A program made the translations under genes and the position numbers. A model generated the notes under the pieces. That model worked only from the letters and a program-made list of their open reading frames with translations, ran no database searches and was not told the DNA's origin. Of a stretch of 64,000 nt of DNA, positions 16,825 to 25,213 are shown piece by piece; position 1 is the first letter of the stretch, and the number at the start of each line of letters is the position of its first letter. The DNA is from Trebonia sp963737285 (GTDB taxonomy: Bacteria; Actinomycetota; Actinomycetes; Streptosporangiales; Streptosporangiaceae): assembly GCA_963737285.1 (NCBI GenBank), contig CAVTRT010000002.1, positions 1 to 64,000 of the forward strand, given 5' to 3'.

Positions 16825-17994
16825 GTGAGACGCCGCAGCTGGACTATCGCGGGCGCGGTAGCGGTGCTGGTGGCGGGAGGTGCGGGGATTGCGGCCTGGG
16901 CACTGCCCGCCGCTGGCAGCGTGACCAGCGCCGTGACGGTGACGGATACCTCGTGCGCGAGCCAGTGGGGCAGTGCCTCAACCGCCGCCGGGACGCGAGT
17001 CCTGACGATCGCCAGCAATGCCACGGCGGCGGGCGGGGTGGACCTCCAGACGCCGAGCGGCGGGATCGTCGCTGAGGTCGAGACGCTTGCTCCCAGCTCG
17101 TCCGACCAGCTGACGATCAGCTTGAGCAGCGGCACCTACCAGTTCTACTGCTACCTGGCCGGCCTGCCCGTCACCCGTTCGCTGCCGCTGACGATCGTCG
17201 GGAAGTCCGGGCCAGGGCCCGTCCCAGTGGACCCGGTGACGGTGGAGCAACTGGCCGGCCCGAACAACGAGTACCGGGCGTATGCGGCGCGACAGCTGTC
17301 CGCGCTCGCCGCCGCGGTGACCCGGATCGAGGCGGACCTGTCGGCCGGGAACCTGACGGCGGCCCGGTCGGACTGGCTGGCCGCGCAGCTGAGCTGGGAA
17401 CTGGCCGGAGCGTCCTACGACAGCTTCGGCCCGCTCGGCCAGACGGTCGACGGGCTGCAGTACGGGCTGGCTGACGGGGTGAGCGACCGCCAGTTCACCG
17501 GGCTGCACCGGCTGGAGTACGGCCTGTGGCACGGCCAGGCCGTGGCCGCGCTGCTCACGGTGACCAGGCAACTTGCGCTCAACGTGAGCCGGGTGCAGGC
17601 AAACCTCGACTCCCCGTCGCTGGCGGGCGACCCGACGACCCTCCCGATCCGCGCGCACGAGATCCTCGAGGACGCGCTGCGCGACCACCTGTCGCGGCTT
17701 GACGACGAGGGCGCCGGGGCCGAGTACCCCGAGACCTACGCGGACGCGCAGGTCACCCGGACCATCCTCACCGAGCTCGCACCGCTGATCAGCGTCCGCG
17801 CGCCGAGCCTCATCGCGACGGCCGACAAGCAGCTCGACAGCCTGCAAAGCGCCTTGCTCGCCACTACGGTCAGCTCCCAGTGGCGGCTGCCGAGCGCGGC
17901 CACCCTCGCGCAGCGGGAGAAGATCGACTCGGCGATCGGCGCGGTGCTCGCGACGCTGTCGGCGGTGCCCGACATCTTGCAGCTAAAGAATTGA
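16825..17994 (+). CDS. efeO: Second EfeO-like iron-binding protein
   Basis: 389 residues from GTG 16825, 15 bases after efeB. An uncleaved-anchor or signal segment (TIAGAVAVLVAGGAGIAAWA) is followed by a cupredoxin-like domain (VTVTDTSCASQW to ~130) and an M75 domain with LHRLEYGLW and RAHEILEDALRDH. It is closely similar to the EfeO half of the upstream fusion, so it probably arose by duplication. As a separate exported subunit it may feed iron to the fusion permease or buffer it. It belongs to the efe operon by spacing and orientation. Confidence 0.85.
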   Translation: MRRRSWTIAGAVAVLVAGGAGIAAWALPAAGSVTSAVTVTDTSCASQWGSASTAAGTRVLTIASNATAAGGVDLQTPSGGIVAEVETLAPSSSDQLTISLSSGTYQFYCYLAGLPVTRSLPLTIVGKSGPGPVPVDPVTVEQLAGPNNEYRAYAARQLSALAAAVTRIEADLSAGNLTAARSDWLAAQLSWELAGASYDSFGPLGQTVDGLQYGLADGVSDRQFTGLHRLEYGLWHGQAVAALLTVTRQLALNVSRVQANLDSPSLAGDPTTLPIRAHEILEDALRDHLSRLDDEGAGAEYPETYADAQVTRTILTELAPLISVRAPSLIATADKQLDSLQSALLATTVSSQWRLPSAATLAQREKIDSAIGAVLATLSAVPDILQLKN

Positions 17995-18104
17995 GGCGAT
18001 CGTGAAGCACGCCAGGCCCGGCCAGGCCCTGCTCGCCCGAGCTCCGCACCCCGGATTTTAACTACTCCTTGAACCCCACTCGGATTCGCTACGTAGTCAC
18101 GAGT

Positions 18105-19493
18105 GTGAGCAACTGGGACAACGGCGCCTACTTCGACGACGACACCTGGCTCCAGCCGGTGACCTATGACCAGACCGACTACCGCGGCGTCGACGCTTAC
18201 CTGGAGCCCGACGCCCGTCCTAGCCACGCGCCCGCCGACCGGACAGGTACCGGCAGCGCCGATGATTGCGGCTGGGACGAGTACGCGGGGTACGACGAGC
18301 TCGGGTACCTGGGCAGCGAGCCGGCGCCGCTGGCGACTGATTCCTGGCAGCAGCTGCCACAGCTAGGTGAGGCCTGGGCGCCTGGGACGGACCCTCACGG
18401 CGAGCCCTGGCGGCCTGATGTCCCCCGGCGGCCCCGGCGGCCCCGGCGGCTGCTTGTCGGCATCTGCGCGGTCGCCGCCGCCGCGCTCGGCTTCAGCGTC
18501 GTGATCGTGACGCACACGGGGAATCGGTCGCTGCCGTCATCGACGCTGCCATCCGGCACCGTGTCACCGGCAAGCACGAGCGTCGCGCCGGCCAGCCCGG
18601 CCACGGCCTGGCAGCCGCCCGTCACCCAGTCCCAGGCCCGCCACGTCCTCGCGGCCTATACCGCGGCGAACAACACCGCCAATGCCCAGGCCAGCCAGTC
18701 CCTGCTCGCAGGCGTGGAGACCGGCGGCAGCCTCGCGATCGACGCGGGGATCTACGCCGCGCAGCGGGCAAGCCATGCCGCCGGGTACCCGGCGTTCGGC
18801 CCGGTCGCGGCCAGCTACTACATCCCGCTGGAGTCCCCCGCCGCCTACCCGCACTGGTTCGCGGTTCGGGTGACGAACGCCCTGCTGCGCGGCTCCTCAC
18901 GCTCAGGAGCGGTGATCAACGCCGAGTACCTGGTGTTCACGCAGGCCGCTGCCGGCGCGCCGTGGCGCAACGCCATCGAGCCGTTCGTCTTGACGCCGGT
19001 CGCGATGGCGTCGATCGCCCTGAACGTCAGCGGGTACGCCACGGCCGTCCCGCCGTCGGACACCTCCTTGGCGCTATCGCCCGCCACCGCTAGCGCCGCG
19101 ACCGCGACCGCCATCGAATCCGGGGCCGGCCAGCCCGCCGACCCGGGCAACCTGGCCGATAAGGAGGAGCTGATGTCCCTCCGCAAGGCTATTTCCCCCC
19201 ATTCGTCCATAACGTCCAGTCACTCGGCCACCACCGACTCCGTCTTCGGGCTGCGTACCACTGACGGTGGCGCGCTGCTGTTCTACGACGTCGCCGCCCG
19301 GCTCACCATTTCCGCCGCGCCAGGCGGCACCCTGCGCCTGGACATCCCCGGCATCGCGTCGCCAGGCAGCCCCGTCACCGAGGTGGCGCTGGACTACCTG
19401 GAGCAGTTCGCGGTCAATGACCCGCCCGCAGGACACGGGATGGCGGCGCGCGTCATCGCTGACTACTCGGGCCTGGTCGGATCGGCTGGCTAG
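18105..19493 (+). CDS. Membrane-anchored protein with DUF8094-like extracellular domain
   Basis: GTG 18105 gives VSNWDNGAYFDDDTW. TTG 18069 is an alternative start. The first ~110 residues are acidic and Tyr/Asp-rich, then a PRRPRRPRR basic stretch precedes one membrane helix (LLVGICAVAAAALGFSVVIV). A Ser/Thr/Pro linker follows, and a ~280-residue outer domain begins ARHVLAAYTAANNTANAQ, resembling the DUF8094 family of actinobacterial membrane proteins. No enzymatic residues are evident. The function is unknown. A role at the envelope is likely from topology only. Confidence 0.7.
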   Translation: MSNWDNGAYFDDDTWLQPVTYDQTDYRGVDAYLEPDARPSHAPADRTGTGSADDCGWDEYAGYDELGYLGSEPAPLATDSWQQLPQLGEAWAPGTDPHGEPWRPDVPRRPRRPRRLLVGICAVAAAALGFSVVIVTHTGNRSLPSSTLPSGTVSPASTSVAPASPATAWQPPVTQSQARHVLAAYTAANNTANAQASQSLLAGVETGGSLAIDAGIYAAQRASHAAGYPAFGPVAASYYIPLESPAAYPHWFAVRVTNALLRGSSRSGAVINAEYLVFTQAAAGAPWRNAIEPFVLTPVAMASIALNVSGYATAVPPSDTSLALSPATASAATATAIESGAGQPADPGNLADKEELMSLRKAISPHSSITSSHSATTDSVFGLRTTDGGALLFYDVAARLTISAAPGGTLRLDIPGIASPGSPVTEVALDYLEQFAVNDPPAGHGMAARVIADYSGLVGSAG

Positions 19494-20321
19494 CTGGTCT
19501 TCGTGCTCTGCTGCTCGCTGGCTGGCTGGCGAGCGCCGCTGCGGCGGCGGGTGGTCTGGCGAGGCTTAGGGCGGACGAAGATGACGCCTGGCTTGCCGTC
19601 GCCGGATCCCCGGTTCTCGATATCGAACAGCTTGGTGGCGGTCACCAGGTCGCTGAGCTTGGCGTACCCCCAGGTCCGGGAGTCGAAGTCGGGGCTGCGA
19701 TTGGTCAGGATCTGGCCCACGGAGGCCAGGCCTGCCCAGCCATCGTCGCCTGAGGCGGCCTCGACCGCGTGCCGCAACTGTGCGACGAGGGCGGTATCGG
19801 CCTTGAACTGAGCGGCGGTCACCTTCTTCGTGGCGGCCGGGGGCGCCTCGGGTGACTCGTCGTCCTCCTCGGTCTGGCGCAGGTTCTCGATGTAGATGAA
19901 CTTGTCGCAGGCCGCCACGAACGGCCCGGGCGTCTTGCGCTCGCCGAAGCCGTACACCGTGCAGCCCCGACTCCCGCAGTCGCGCGGCGAGCCGGGTAAA
20001 GTCGCTGTCGCTTGACACCAGGCAAAAACCGTCGAACCGGCCCGAGTACAGCAGGTCCATGGCGTCGATGACCATGGCGGCGTCCGTGGAGTTCTTGCCC
20101 CTGGTGTAGGCGAACTGCTGGATCGGCTGAATGGACTGGGCCAGCAACTGGTCCTTCCATCCCTTGAGGTTGGTGCTGGTCCAGTCACCGTAGGCCCGCT
20201 TGACATGCGCGGTACCGTACTTGGCGACCTCAGCCAGCAGCGCCTCGGTGATCGACGCCTGCGCGTTGTCCGCGTCAATCAGCACCGCGAGGCGCGCGGT
20301 ACTGACGTTTTCCCCTGCCAT
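19490..20321 (-). CDS. NYN-domain (PIN-like) putative RNase with OST-HTH/LOTUS domain, one frameshift
   Basis: From ATG 20321 the NYN domain has the acidic PIN-like residues: AVLIDADNAQ, NSTDAAMVIDAMDLLY and CLVSSDSDFTRLA. At 19965-19968 a run of four C (G on the coding strand) is one base too long. After it the proper frame continues TVYGFGERKTPGPFVAACD and a C-terminal LOTUS-like helix-turn-helix (ASVGQILTNRSPDFDSRTWG, KLSDLVTATKLFDIE). Such LabA/DUF88 proteins are thought to bind or cut RNA. The stop overlaps the convergent upstream gene by four bases. The tail is basic. Confidence 0.82.
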
Positions 20322-20665
20322 CCGCAAAGCGTAGCCGACGCGGTCGTCCCGCGTGGTCTAGCCGACGCTGCCGATGACCAGCCCAGCCGCAGAAGGCCGC
20401 CCCAGGACCCGTGGCACGCGGTCGTGGCACTTGCTTTCCATCGCGGGTGAGGAGGTCGTAAAAACTATACGGCCGACGCCGGGTATGGGCATACGGGCAG
20501 TTACTGGCGACGGGCGCACCCGCTTTCCGCATGCCCGAATCTGCCTTTCGCTCGCAGCGTGACTGCTAAAGCAACTGGGCGTCAGTGCATGAAATAGTCA
20601 TTTAGCCGGATCCTGGCGGGGCGCAGTTCCCCCGACACCGATCATGATCCGGCATAATTGTCGTT
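20322..20665. other. Divergent intergenic region with leaderless promoter candidate
   Basis: This is the divergent region between the NYN gene and the RidA gene. CATAAT at 20653-20658 lies 7 bases before ATG 20666, which fits a leaderless transcript. I see nothing else. Confidence 0.4.
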
Positions 20666-21160
20666 ATGCGCATCGAGGAACGCCTCGCCGATCGTGGCCT
20701 TGTCCTGCCCGCGCCGATGGCCGCTCCGCCGGGCATGGTGCTGCCGTTCCCGTGGGTCCGGCTGTGGCCCGGCGACCGGCCCGGGCGGGCGTTCGTCTCC
20801 GGGCACGGGCCGCTGCTGCCCGACGGGTCGATCCCGGCGGCCCTACTCGGCACGGTGGGCGCGCAGGTCTCCGAGACCGACGCTTATGAGGCGGCCCGAC
20901 TGACGGCGCTGTCTGTGCTTGCCAGCCTGCAGCGCGCCATCGGCGACCTGGACCGGGTGACGGGCTGGCTGCGCGTCTTCGGCATGGTGAACGTCGCGGA
21001 CGGCTTCACCCGCATGCCCTCAGTGATCAACGGCTTCTCCGATCTCATCCTTGACCTGTGGGGACCTGAGGCGGGAGCGCACGCCAGGTCGGCGATCGGC
21101 GTGGCGGCGCTCCCGCTCGGCATCCCTGTAGAGATCGAGGCCGAGGTCGCGATCGACTAG
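20666..21160 (+). CDS. RidA/YjgF-family protein
   Basis: 164 residues from ATG 20666. RidA-type features are FVSGHGPLLPDGS, AARLTALSVLASLQRAIGDLDRVTGWLRVFGMVN and the C-terminal LPLGIPVEIEAEVAID. True RidA proteins are trimeric imine/enamine deaminases that destroy reactive 2-aminoacrylate. The catalytic Arg expected near the end (usually followed by the PVEIE motif) is not evident, because the position before LPLGIPVEIE reads IGVAALP. It is therefore more likely one of the Rid2-7 or divergent paralogues. The nearby promoter suggests leaderless expression. Confidence 0.8.
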   Translation: MRIEERLADRGLVLPAPMAAPPGMVLPFPWVRLWPGDRPGRAFVSGHGPLLPDGSIPAALLGTVGAQVSETDAYEAARLTALSVLASLQRAIGDLDRVTGWLRVFGMVNVADGFTRMPSVINGFSDLILDLWGPEAGAHARSAIGVAALPLGIPVEIEAEVAID

Positions 21161-21172
21161 TGGAAGAGCACG

Positions 21173-22513
21173 CTACTTGTTGCCGAGGGCGCGGCCCTCG
21201 GTGAGGGCCTCCGCGGCCAGGACCGCCTCGTCGGGGATGCCGGGGACCTCGGCGGCGGCTTGTTCCGCGTCAGCCCGGTCGTGGGAAACCGCTTGCGTGG
21301 ACTCGACGTCGGCGGCCGCCAGTGGCCGGTGCACCGTGGCCAGGACGAGTCCCGCGAGCAGGACCGTGCCGGAGCCGAGGAGGAACGGCACGTGCGGGTT
21401 GTAGTACTCGACCAGCTTGCCGGCCACGAACGGGGCCAGGCCGCCGCCGATGAAGCGGACGAATCCGTAGGTCGCGGAGGCGATCGGGCGCGGGACTGGG
21501 GCAATGGACATGACGGCCGTGGTGACAAGCGTGTTGTTCAGGCCAATGACGATGCCGGAGGCGACGGTCGCGCCGATGACGGCGGCCTTGTTCCCGGGCC
21601 AGATGCCGATGATGGCTGACAGGATCGCCATGAACGTGAAGGAGCAGTAGAGGGTCTTCGGGGTGCCGAGGCGTGCCTTGAACCAGGGTGCGCCGAAGAC
21701 CGCGAAGATCGCCACGAAGATGCCCCAGCCGCAGAAGACCGCGCCCAGCCGCAGCGGGGACAGCTCCATCAGGAACGGCGCGTAGCCCAAGATGGTGAAG
21801 AACGTCCAGTTGTAGAGCAGGCCGGTCAGTCCGGTCGTCGTCAGGGCCCGGTGCCGCAGCGCGGCGATTGGCTCGATGATCGACGTCTTGCGCTCGGCCG
21901 GCGGCGTCTTGGGGACCAAGACGATGGTCGCGATCAGGGCGATGAACATCAGCACGCACACGCCGTAGAACGGGCCGCGCCAGCTGATGTTGCCAAGGAG
22001 TCCGCCGAGCAGCGGGCCGCAGGCGATGCCGACGCCAAGCGCGGTCTCATACAGCACGATCGCGCCAGCCATGCCGCCGGAGGCGGAGCCCACGATGACG
22101 GCGAGGGAGGTCGCGATGAACAGCGCGTTGCCCAGGCCCCAGCCCGCGCGGAACTCGACGATCTCGTTGATGCTATGGCTGCTGCCGGCTATGCCTGCGA
22201 AGACGACGATGAGGACCAGGCCGGTGACCAGGGTGCGCTTGGCGCCGATGCGGCTAGAGACCCACCCGGTGACGAGCATCATGACCGCCGTGACGACCAG
22301 GTAGCTGGTGAACAGCAGCTCAACCTGGGCAGGACTGGCCTTCAGCTTGCTGGCCAGCGACGGCAGGATCGGGTCGACGAGGCCGATGCCCATGAACGAT
22401 ATGACGCAGGCGAAGGCGACGGCCCAGACGGCCTTCGGCTGGCGGAAGGGGCTGACGGTGCCGCCATTCCCGCCAGCGTCGTGACCGTTCGCATGGCGAC
22501 TAGTATTTTGCAT
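21173..22513 (-). CDS. Major facilitator superfamily efflux transporter
   Basis: 447 residues from ATG 22513 (an upstream GTG frame to 22549 is open but would cross the operator). Twelve hydrophobic segments are visible. MFS motif A appears as GWVSSRIGAKRTLVTG after helix 2, and helix 1 has the DHA1-like MGIGLVDPILPSLA. The C-terminal ~45 residues are charged and cytoplasmic. Drug-type export is the likely role. The substrate is unknown. A divergent MarR gene lies 62 bases away across a shared inverted repeat, so expression is probably controlled by that regulator and its ligand. Confidence 0.88.
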   Translation of the reverse strand: MQNTSRHANGHDAGGNGGTVSPFRQPKAVWAVAFACVISFMGIGLVDPILPSLASKLKASPAQVELLFTSYLVVTAVMMLVTGWVSSRIGAKRTLVTGLVLIVVFAGIAGSSHSINEIVEFRAGWGLGNALFIATSLAVIVGSASGGMAGAIVLYETALGVGIACGPLLGGLLGNISWRGPFYGVCVLMFIALIATIVLVPKTPPAERKTSIIEPIAALRHRALTTTGLTGLLYNWTFFTILGYAPFLMELSPLRLGAVFCGWGIFVAIFAVFGAPWFKARLGTPKTLYCSFTFMAILSAIIGIWPGNKAAVIGATVASGIVIGLNNTLVTTAVMSIAPVPRPIASATYGFVRFIGGGLAPFVAGKLVEYYNPHVPFLLGSGTVLLAGLVLATVHRPLAAADVESTQAVSHDRADAEQAAAEVPGIPDEAVLAAEALTEGRALGNK

Positions 22514-22537
22514 AGGAGTACTATATTCTTCTCCTAT
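22512..22537. promoter_or_regulatory. Operator between MFS and MarR genes
   Basis: ATAGGAG (22512-22518) and CTCCTAT (22531-22537) form an inverted repeat in an AT-rich patch, touching the MFS start codon. Position and symmetry fit a MarR dimer site repressing one or both divergent genes. Confidence 0.6.
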
Positions 22538-22575
22538 ATAGGCCGTCAATGCAACGGCGAAAGGGGTGCGCCACT

Positions 22576-23055
22576 ATGCTCCCTGTCATGAACAGCGACG
22601 TGATGAGCGCGGACGAGACCGGCCTTGCCTCGGCCGCCGCGGTCTATGGGCTGCTCGCTACGCTGCTGCGCCGGGCACCTCGCGACATCAGCCTTACCTC
22701 GCTGGCCACGCTGGCCACGCTGGACCGCACCGGCACTAGGCGGATCACTGAGCTTGCCGCCATCGAGGGCGTGACACAGCCATCCATGACGACGCTCATC
22801 GCGTCGCTGGAAAAGCAGGGCCTCGTCGCGCGCAGCGGCGACCCGAAAGACAAGCGGGTCTCCCTGGTCTCAGTCACCGAGGCCGGCCGACAGTACATAG
22901 TCCGCCGCCGCCGTGCGGGCACGGAGGCGTTCGCGGCCCTGGTCAGCCAGCTCCCGCCGGAGGACGCGGCGGCACTGTCGGCCGCCGTCCCGGCGCTGAC
23001 GCGGCTACGCGACCTCGACCACGCCGAACGCGACGCCGCGCTCCGCCGCCCCTAA
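22576..23055 (+). CDS. MarR-family transcriptional regulator
   Basis: 159 residues from ATG 22576 with AAAGGGG nine bases upstream (22549 and 22588 are alternatives). The winged helix-turn-helix is complete: RRITELAAIEGVTQPSMTTLIASLEKQGLV, then the wing RSGDPKDKRVSLVSVTEAG. The helices either side should form the dimer interface. MarR repressors release DNA on binding small aromatic compounds or oxidants. The divergent MFS pump and the palindrome between them make it the probable repressor of that pump. Confidence 0.88.
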   Translation: MLPVMNSDVMSADETGLASAAAVYGLLATLLRRAPRDISLTSLATLATLDRTGTRRITELAAIEGVTQPSMTTLIASLEKQGLVARSGDPKDKRVSLVSVTEAGRQYIVRRRRAGTEAFAALVSQLPPEDAAALSAAVPALTRLRDLDHAERDAALRRP

Positions 23056-23100
23056 GAGGCCCCGCCTCCCCAGCGCAATGCCGCCTACCTCGCACCTGGC

Positions 23101-23544
23101 TCAGTCGGTGGTGCGGTAGATCGTCTGGTCGCCCTTGGCAATGACGAACGCATCGCGGCCCGCCGTCACGGTCTGGGCGACACCGTGGCGATCGGCTTGC
23201 GCACTCTGGTTGCCGGTCACGTTCGGCCGGGCCTCGGCCAGCATCTCGCGGGCTTCCGCCAGCATCGCCGGGTTGGCCTCCAGGACCTTGCGGATCGCGG
23301 CCCGCAGCGTGCCAAGGTAGTCCGCGTCGCTGGGGTTCTCGATAACGTCAGCCAGCACCACCGGCAGCGGCTCACCGTCGTTCTTCCGGCCGAAGATCAG
23401 CTGCAGTAGCCTGCGGCCCAGTCCGACGGTCGCGTCCGCCGTGTCATCCCGGACCTTCGCCAGCACCGCTCCGCCATACGCGCTCAGCGCCGTAGTGATG
23501 TACGGCGTCATGTCCGCCGCGAGCGCCGCCAGTTCCCCTGCCAC
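23101..23544 (-). CDS. Small protein of unknown function with C-terminal GRDAFVIAKGDQTI motif
   Basis: 147 residues. I do not recognise an enzyme family. The N-terminal part is helical (ITTALSAYGGAVLAKVRDDTADATVGLGRRLLQLIFGRK). The C-terminal part ends VAQTVTAGRDAFVIAKGDQT. Gly/Asn tails of the form 'GRDxxVxxGDxxI' end many short actinobacterial proteins found next to trypsin-like or NLR-type effector genes. No such partner is adjacent here. Coding is supported by codon bias and a clean frame. The function is unknown. Confidence 0.6.
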   Translation of the reverse strand: MAGELAALAADMTPYITTALSAYGGAVLAKVRDDTADATVGLGRRLLQLIFGRKNDGEPLPVVLADVIENPSDADYLGTLRAAIRKVLEANPAMLAEAREMLAEARPNVTGNQSAQADRHGVAQTVTAGRDAFVIAKGDQTIYRTTD

Positions 23545-23885
23545 CAGACCGCCCTCCCGCCCAGCGCGATACCCGATGCTCCATTATCACGCCACCGGAC
23601 GCTCGCCGCACCGATGTGCGCGCATTTCTCACCAACGCACGTATCGCGAATGCGGTGGTCAGCCGGCGACGATCTCGCAGGCTGCCTTGGCGAGGAAGTC
23701 CGCGCTCTCGGCCGGGGTCAGTGCCGCGTCGCGGAGCCTGTCCTAGAGCTTCTCGTACGGGGAGACCTGCGCCTCGCGCTGCTGCGCCCCGACAGGTCGC
23801 CCCGCTGACCGGCCCCGTTGACCCTGCCCGCCGGGACGACTGGCGCCGGGGGCGGGCAGGGGCTGGTGCGGTGCGGCCTGCGGCC
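23545..23885. other. Intergenic region with possible regulator remnant
   Basis: There is no intact gene. Apart from the weak HTH-regulator remnant at 23659-23775 I see nothing supportable. Confidence 0.4.
23659..23775 (-). pseudogene. Possible C-terminal remnant of an Scr1-type HTH regulator
   Basis: The minus strand reads SPYEKL, a TAG codon, then DRLRDAALTPAESADFLAKA and a TGA stop. The LRxAALxPxES pattern resembles the C-terminus of Scr1/DUF397-associated XRE regulators. The internal stop and missing HTH make it a fragment at best. The family assignment is tentative. Confidence 0.3.
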
Positions 23886-24758
23886 TCACGTCAGCAGTTC
23901 AGCGGCAAGCTCCGCGAGCTCGCCAAGACTGTCGGCCGCGAACTTCCCTGCCGGGCCAAGGAGCTGGACCACCACATGGTCGGCACCGGCGTCCAGATGC
24001 TGACGAATGCGGGCGAGAGACTCGGCCGGCCCGTTCGGCGTGATGGTGGTAATAAGGTGGTCGCTGCCACCGCCTGCGATATCAGCGTCGGTGAACCCAA
24101 AGCGGCGCAGGTTGCTCGTGTAGTTGGGCAGCTGCAGGTAGAACGCGGCGTACGCGCGGGCGTTCTCGGCGCCGTCGGCACCCGGCGTGAGGGACAGCGC
24201 GACCTCCGGGATGAGCAGCGGCTGCGGGCCGATGGCCTGGCGCGCGAAGGCGGTGTGCTCGGGCGGGGTGAAGTACGGGTGCGCGCCGAACGTGCGATCC
24301 CGCGACAGCTCGAGCATCTTCGGGCCGAGGGCGGCGAGGACGACCGGTGCCTGCGTGTCGGGTAGCGCGTCGAGGAACTCGACCGTCTTCGAGTATGGTT
24401 TCGTGTACGCTTGGCCCAGTGCCTGGACGACCGGGGCGTGGCTGTTGCCGAGGCCGAGGATGAACCGGTCACCATAGCTGGCAACGAGGCGGTCTGCCCG
24501 GGCGGCCAGGTCCGCTGGGTCCCAGTGCCAGACGCTCGCGATGCCGGTGCCGACATACAGGTCGCTGGTCCCGGCGAGCGTCGCCTCGACCGCGTCCAGG
24601 CTCTTGCTGTCATTGACCCCGGGGAACCAGACAGAACGGAACCCCCGACTCTCGATCTCCCGCCCGTACTGTCGCGGGTCGAGGCCGAGCGCCGACATCG
24701 GTGGCATCCAGATGCCGATCTTGCCAAGTGCGTGCCGTAGCTCTGTGGTCGTTGCCAT
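23886..24758 (-). CDS. F420-dependent LLM-class oxidoreductase (TIGR03620-like)
   Basis: 290 residues from ATG 24758. The luciferase-like TIM barrel is evident: KIGIWMPPMSALG start, GFRSVWFPGVND, YVGTGIASVWHWDPADLAARA, FILGLGNSHAPVV and the C-terminal DHVVVQLLG. These match the group of actinobacterial LLM proteins predicted to use coenzyme F420 instead of FMN. The substrate is unknown. It is monocistronic on the minus strand. The divergent region upstream carries a broken zinc-ribbon gene. Confidence 0.85.
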   Translation of the reverse strand: MATTTELRHALGKIGIWMPPMSALGLDPRQYGREIESRGFRSVWFPGVNDSKSLDAVEATLAGTSDLYVGTGIASVWHWDPADLAARADRLVASYGDRFILGLGNSHAPVVQALGQAYTKPYSKTVEFLDALPDTQAPVVLAALGPKMLELSRDRTFGAHPYFTPPEHTAFARQAIGPQPLLIPEVALSLTPGADGAENARAYAAFYLQLPNYTSNLRRFGFTDADIAGGGSDHLITTITPNGPAESLARIRQHLDAGADHVVVQLLGPAGKFAADSLGELAELAAELLT

Positions 24759-25003
24759 GATCAAATACTGTCACGGCCTCCCACGCGGGCGAGAGCGGCC
24801 CGGTGTTCCTCACGAGCGAGCCCCGTGGCGGCTCGTGATACGGCGAACACACATGAACACCACGCTCGGCACATCCGTATCACCTCGCAACACGCCGACC
24901 ACCATGTCAACACCTAAGATCAGCGCCCAATGTACATCCGTTCGTCACCGTGAGGTCATGTTGGGTTCAAGGCCCTGATCCGGTTGTCGCCTAGCCTGTC
25001 TAG

Positions 25004-25110
25004 ATGCTTGACATCCGGGCATGCGGGCGATGCGGCACGCAGTTCACGCCGCCTCAGGAGCACGCCCGGTTCTGATCGGCGGGCGTGCCGCGTGCCCTGG
25101 ACCTGCGACT
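25004..25110 (+). pseudogene. Truncated copy of the neighbouring zinc-ribbon gene
   Basis: ATG 25004 reads MLDIRACGRCGTQFTPPQEH then ARF and TGA. The intact gene at 25214 reads MADVRRCEQCGTEFLPRREH then SRFCSAECR. The third zinc-ligand Cys codon (TGC) has become TGA here, and the following bases still resemble SAECRLAW with small indels. It is a decayed tandem duplicate of the gene start. Confidence 0.7.
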
Positions 25111-25201
25111 GGCCGCGGTGCGCCTGTCGGCAGAGCCGTCGCTCACCGCGTGACGGGGACTGGACGTCATGACGAGGCGATCGGGGTTACCAATGACGGC
25201 A

Positions 25202-25207
25202 TATAGT
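25202..25207 (+). promoter_or_regulatory. -10 element, probable leaderless start
   Basis: TATAGT ends seven bases before ATG 25214 and no ribosome site is present, so transcription probably begins at the start codon. Confidence 0.5.
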
Positions 25208-25213
25208 AGGCAG

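Larger units (their letters stand above)
24759..25213. other. Divergent region with hairpin and broken gene copy
   Basis: TCACGAGC and GCTCGTGA near 24810-24838 form a hairpin. The zinc-ribbon pseudogene starts at 25004. The rest shows nothing recognisable. Confidence 0.4.
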
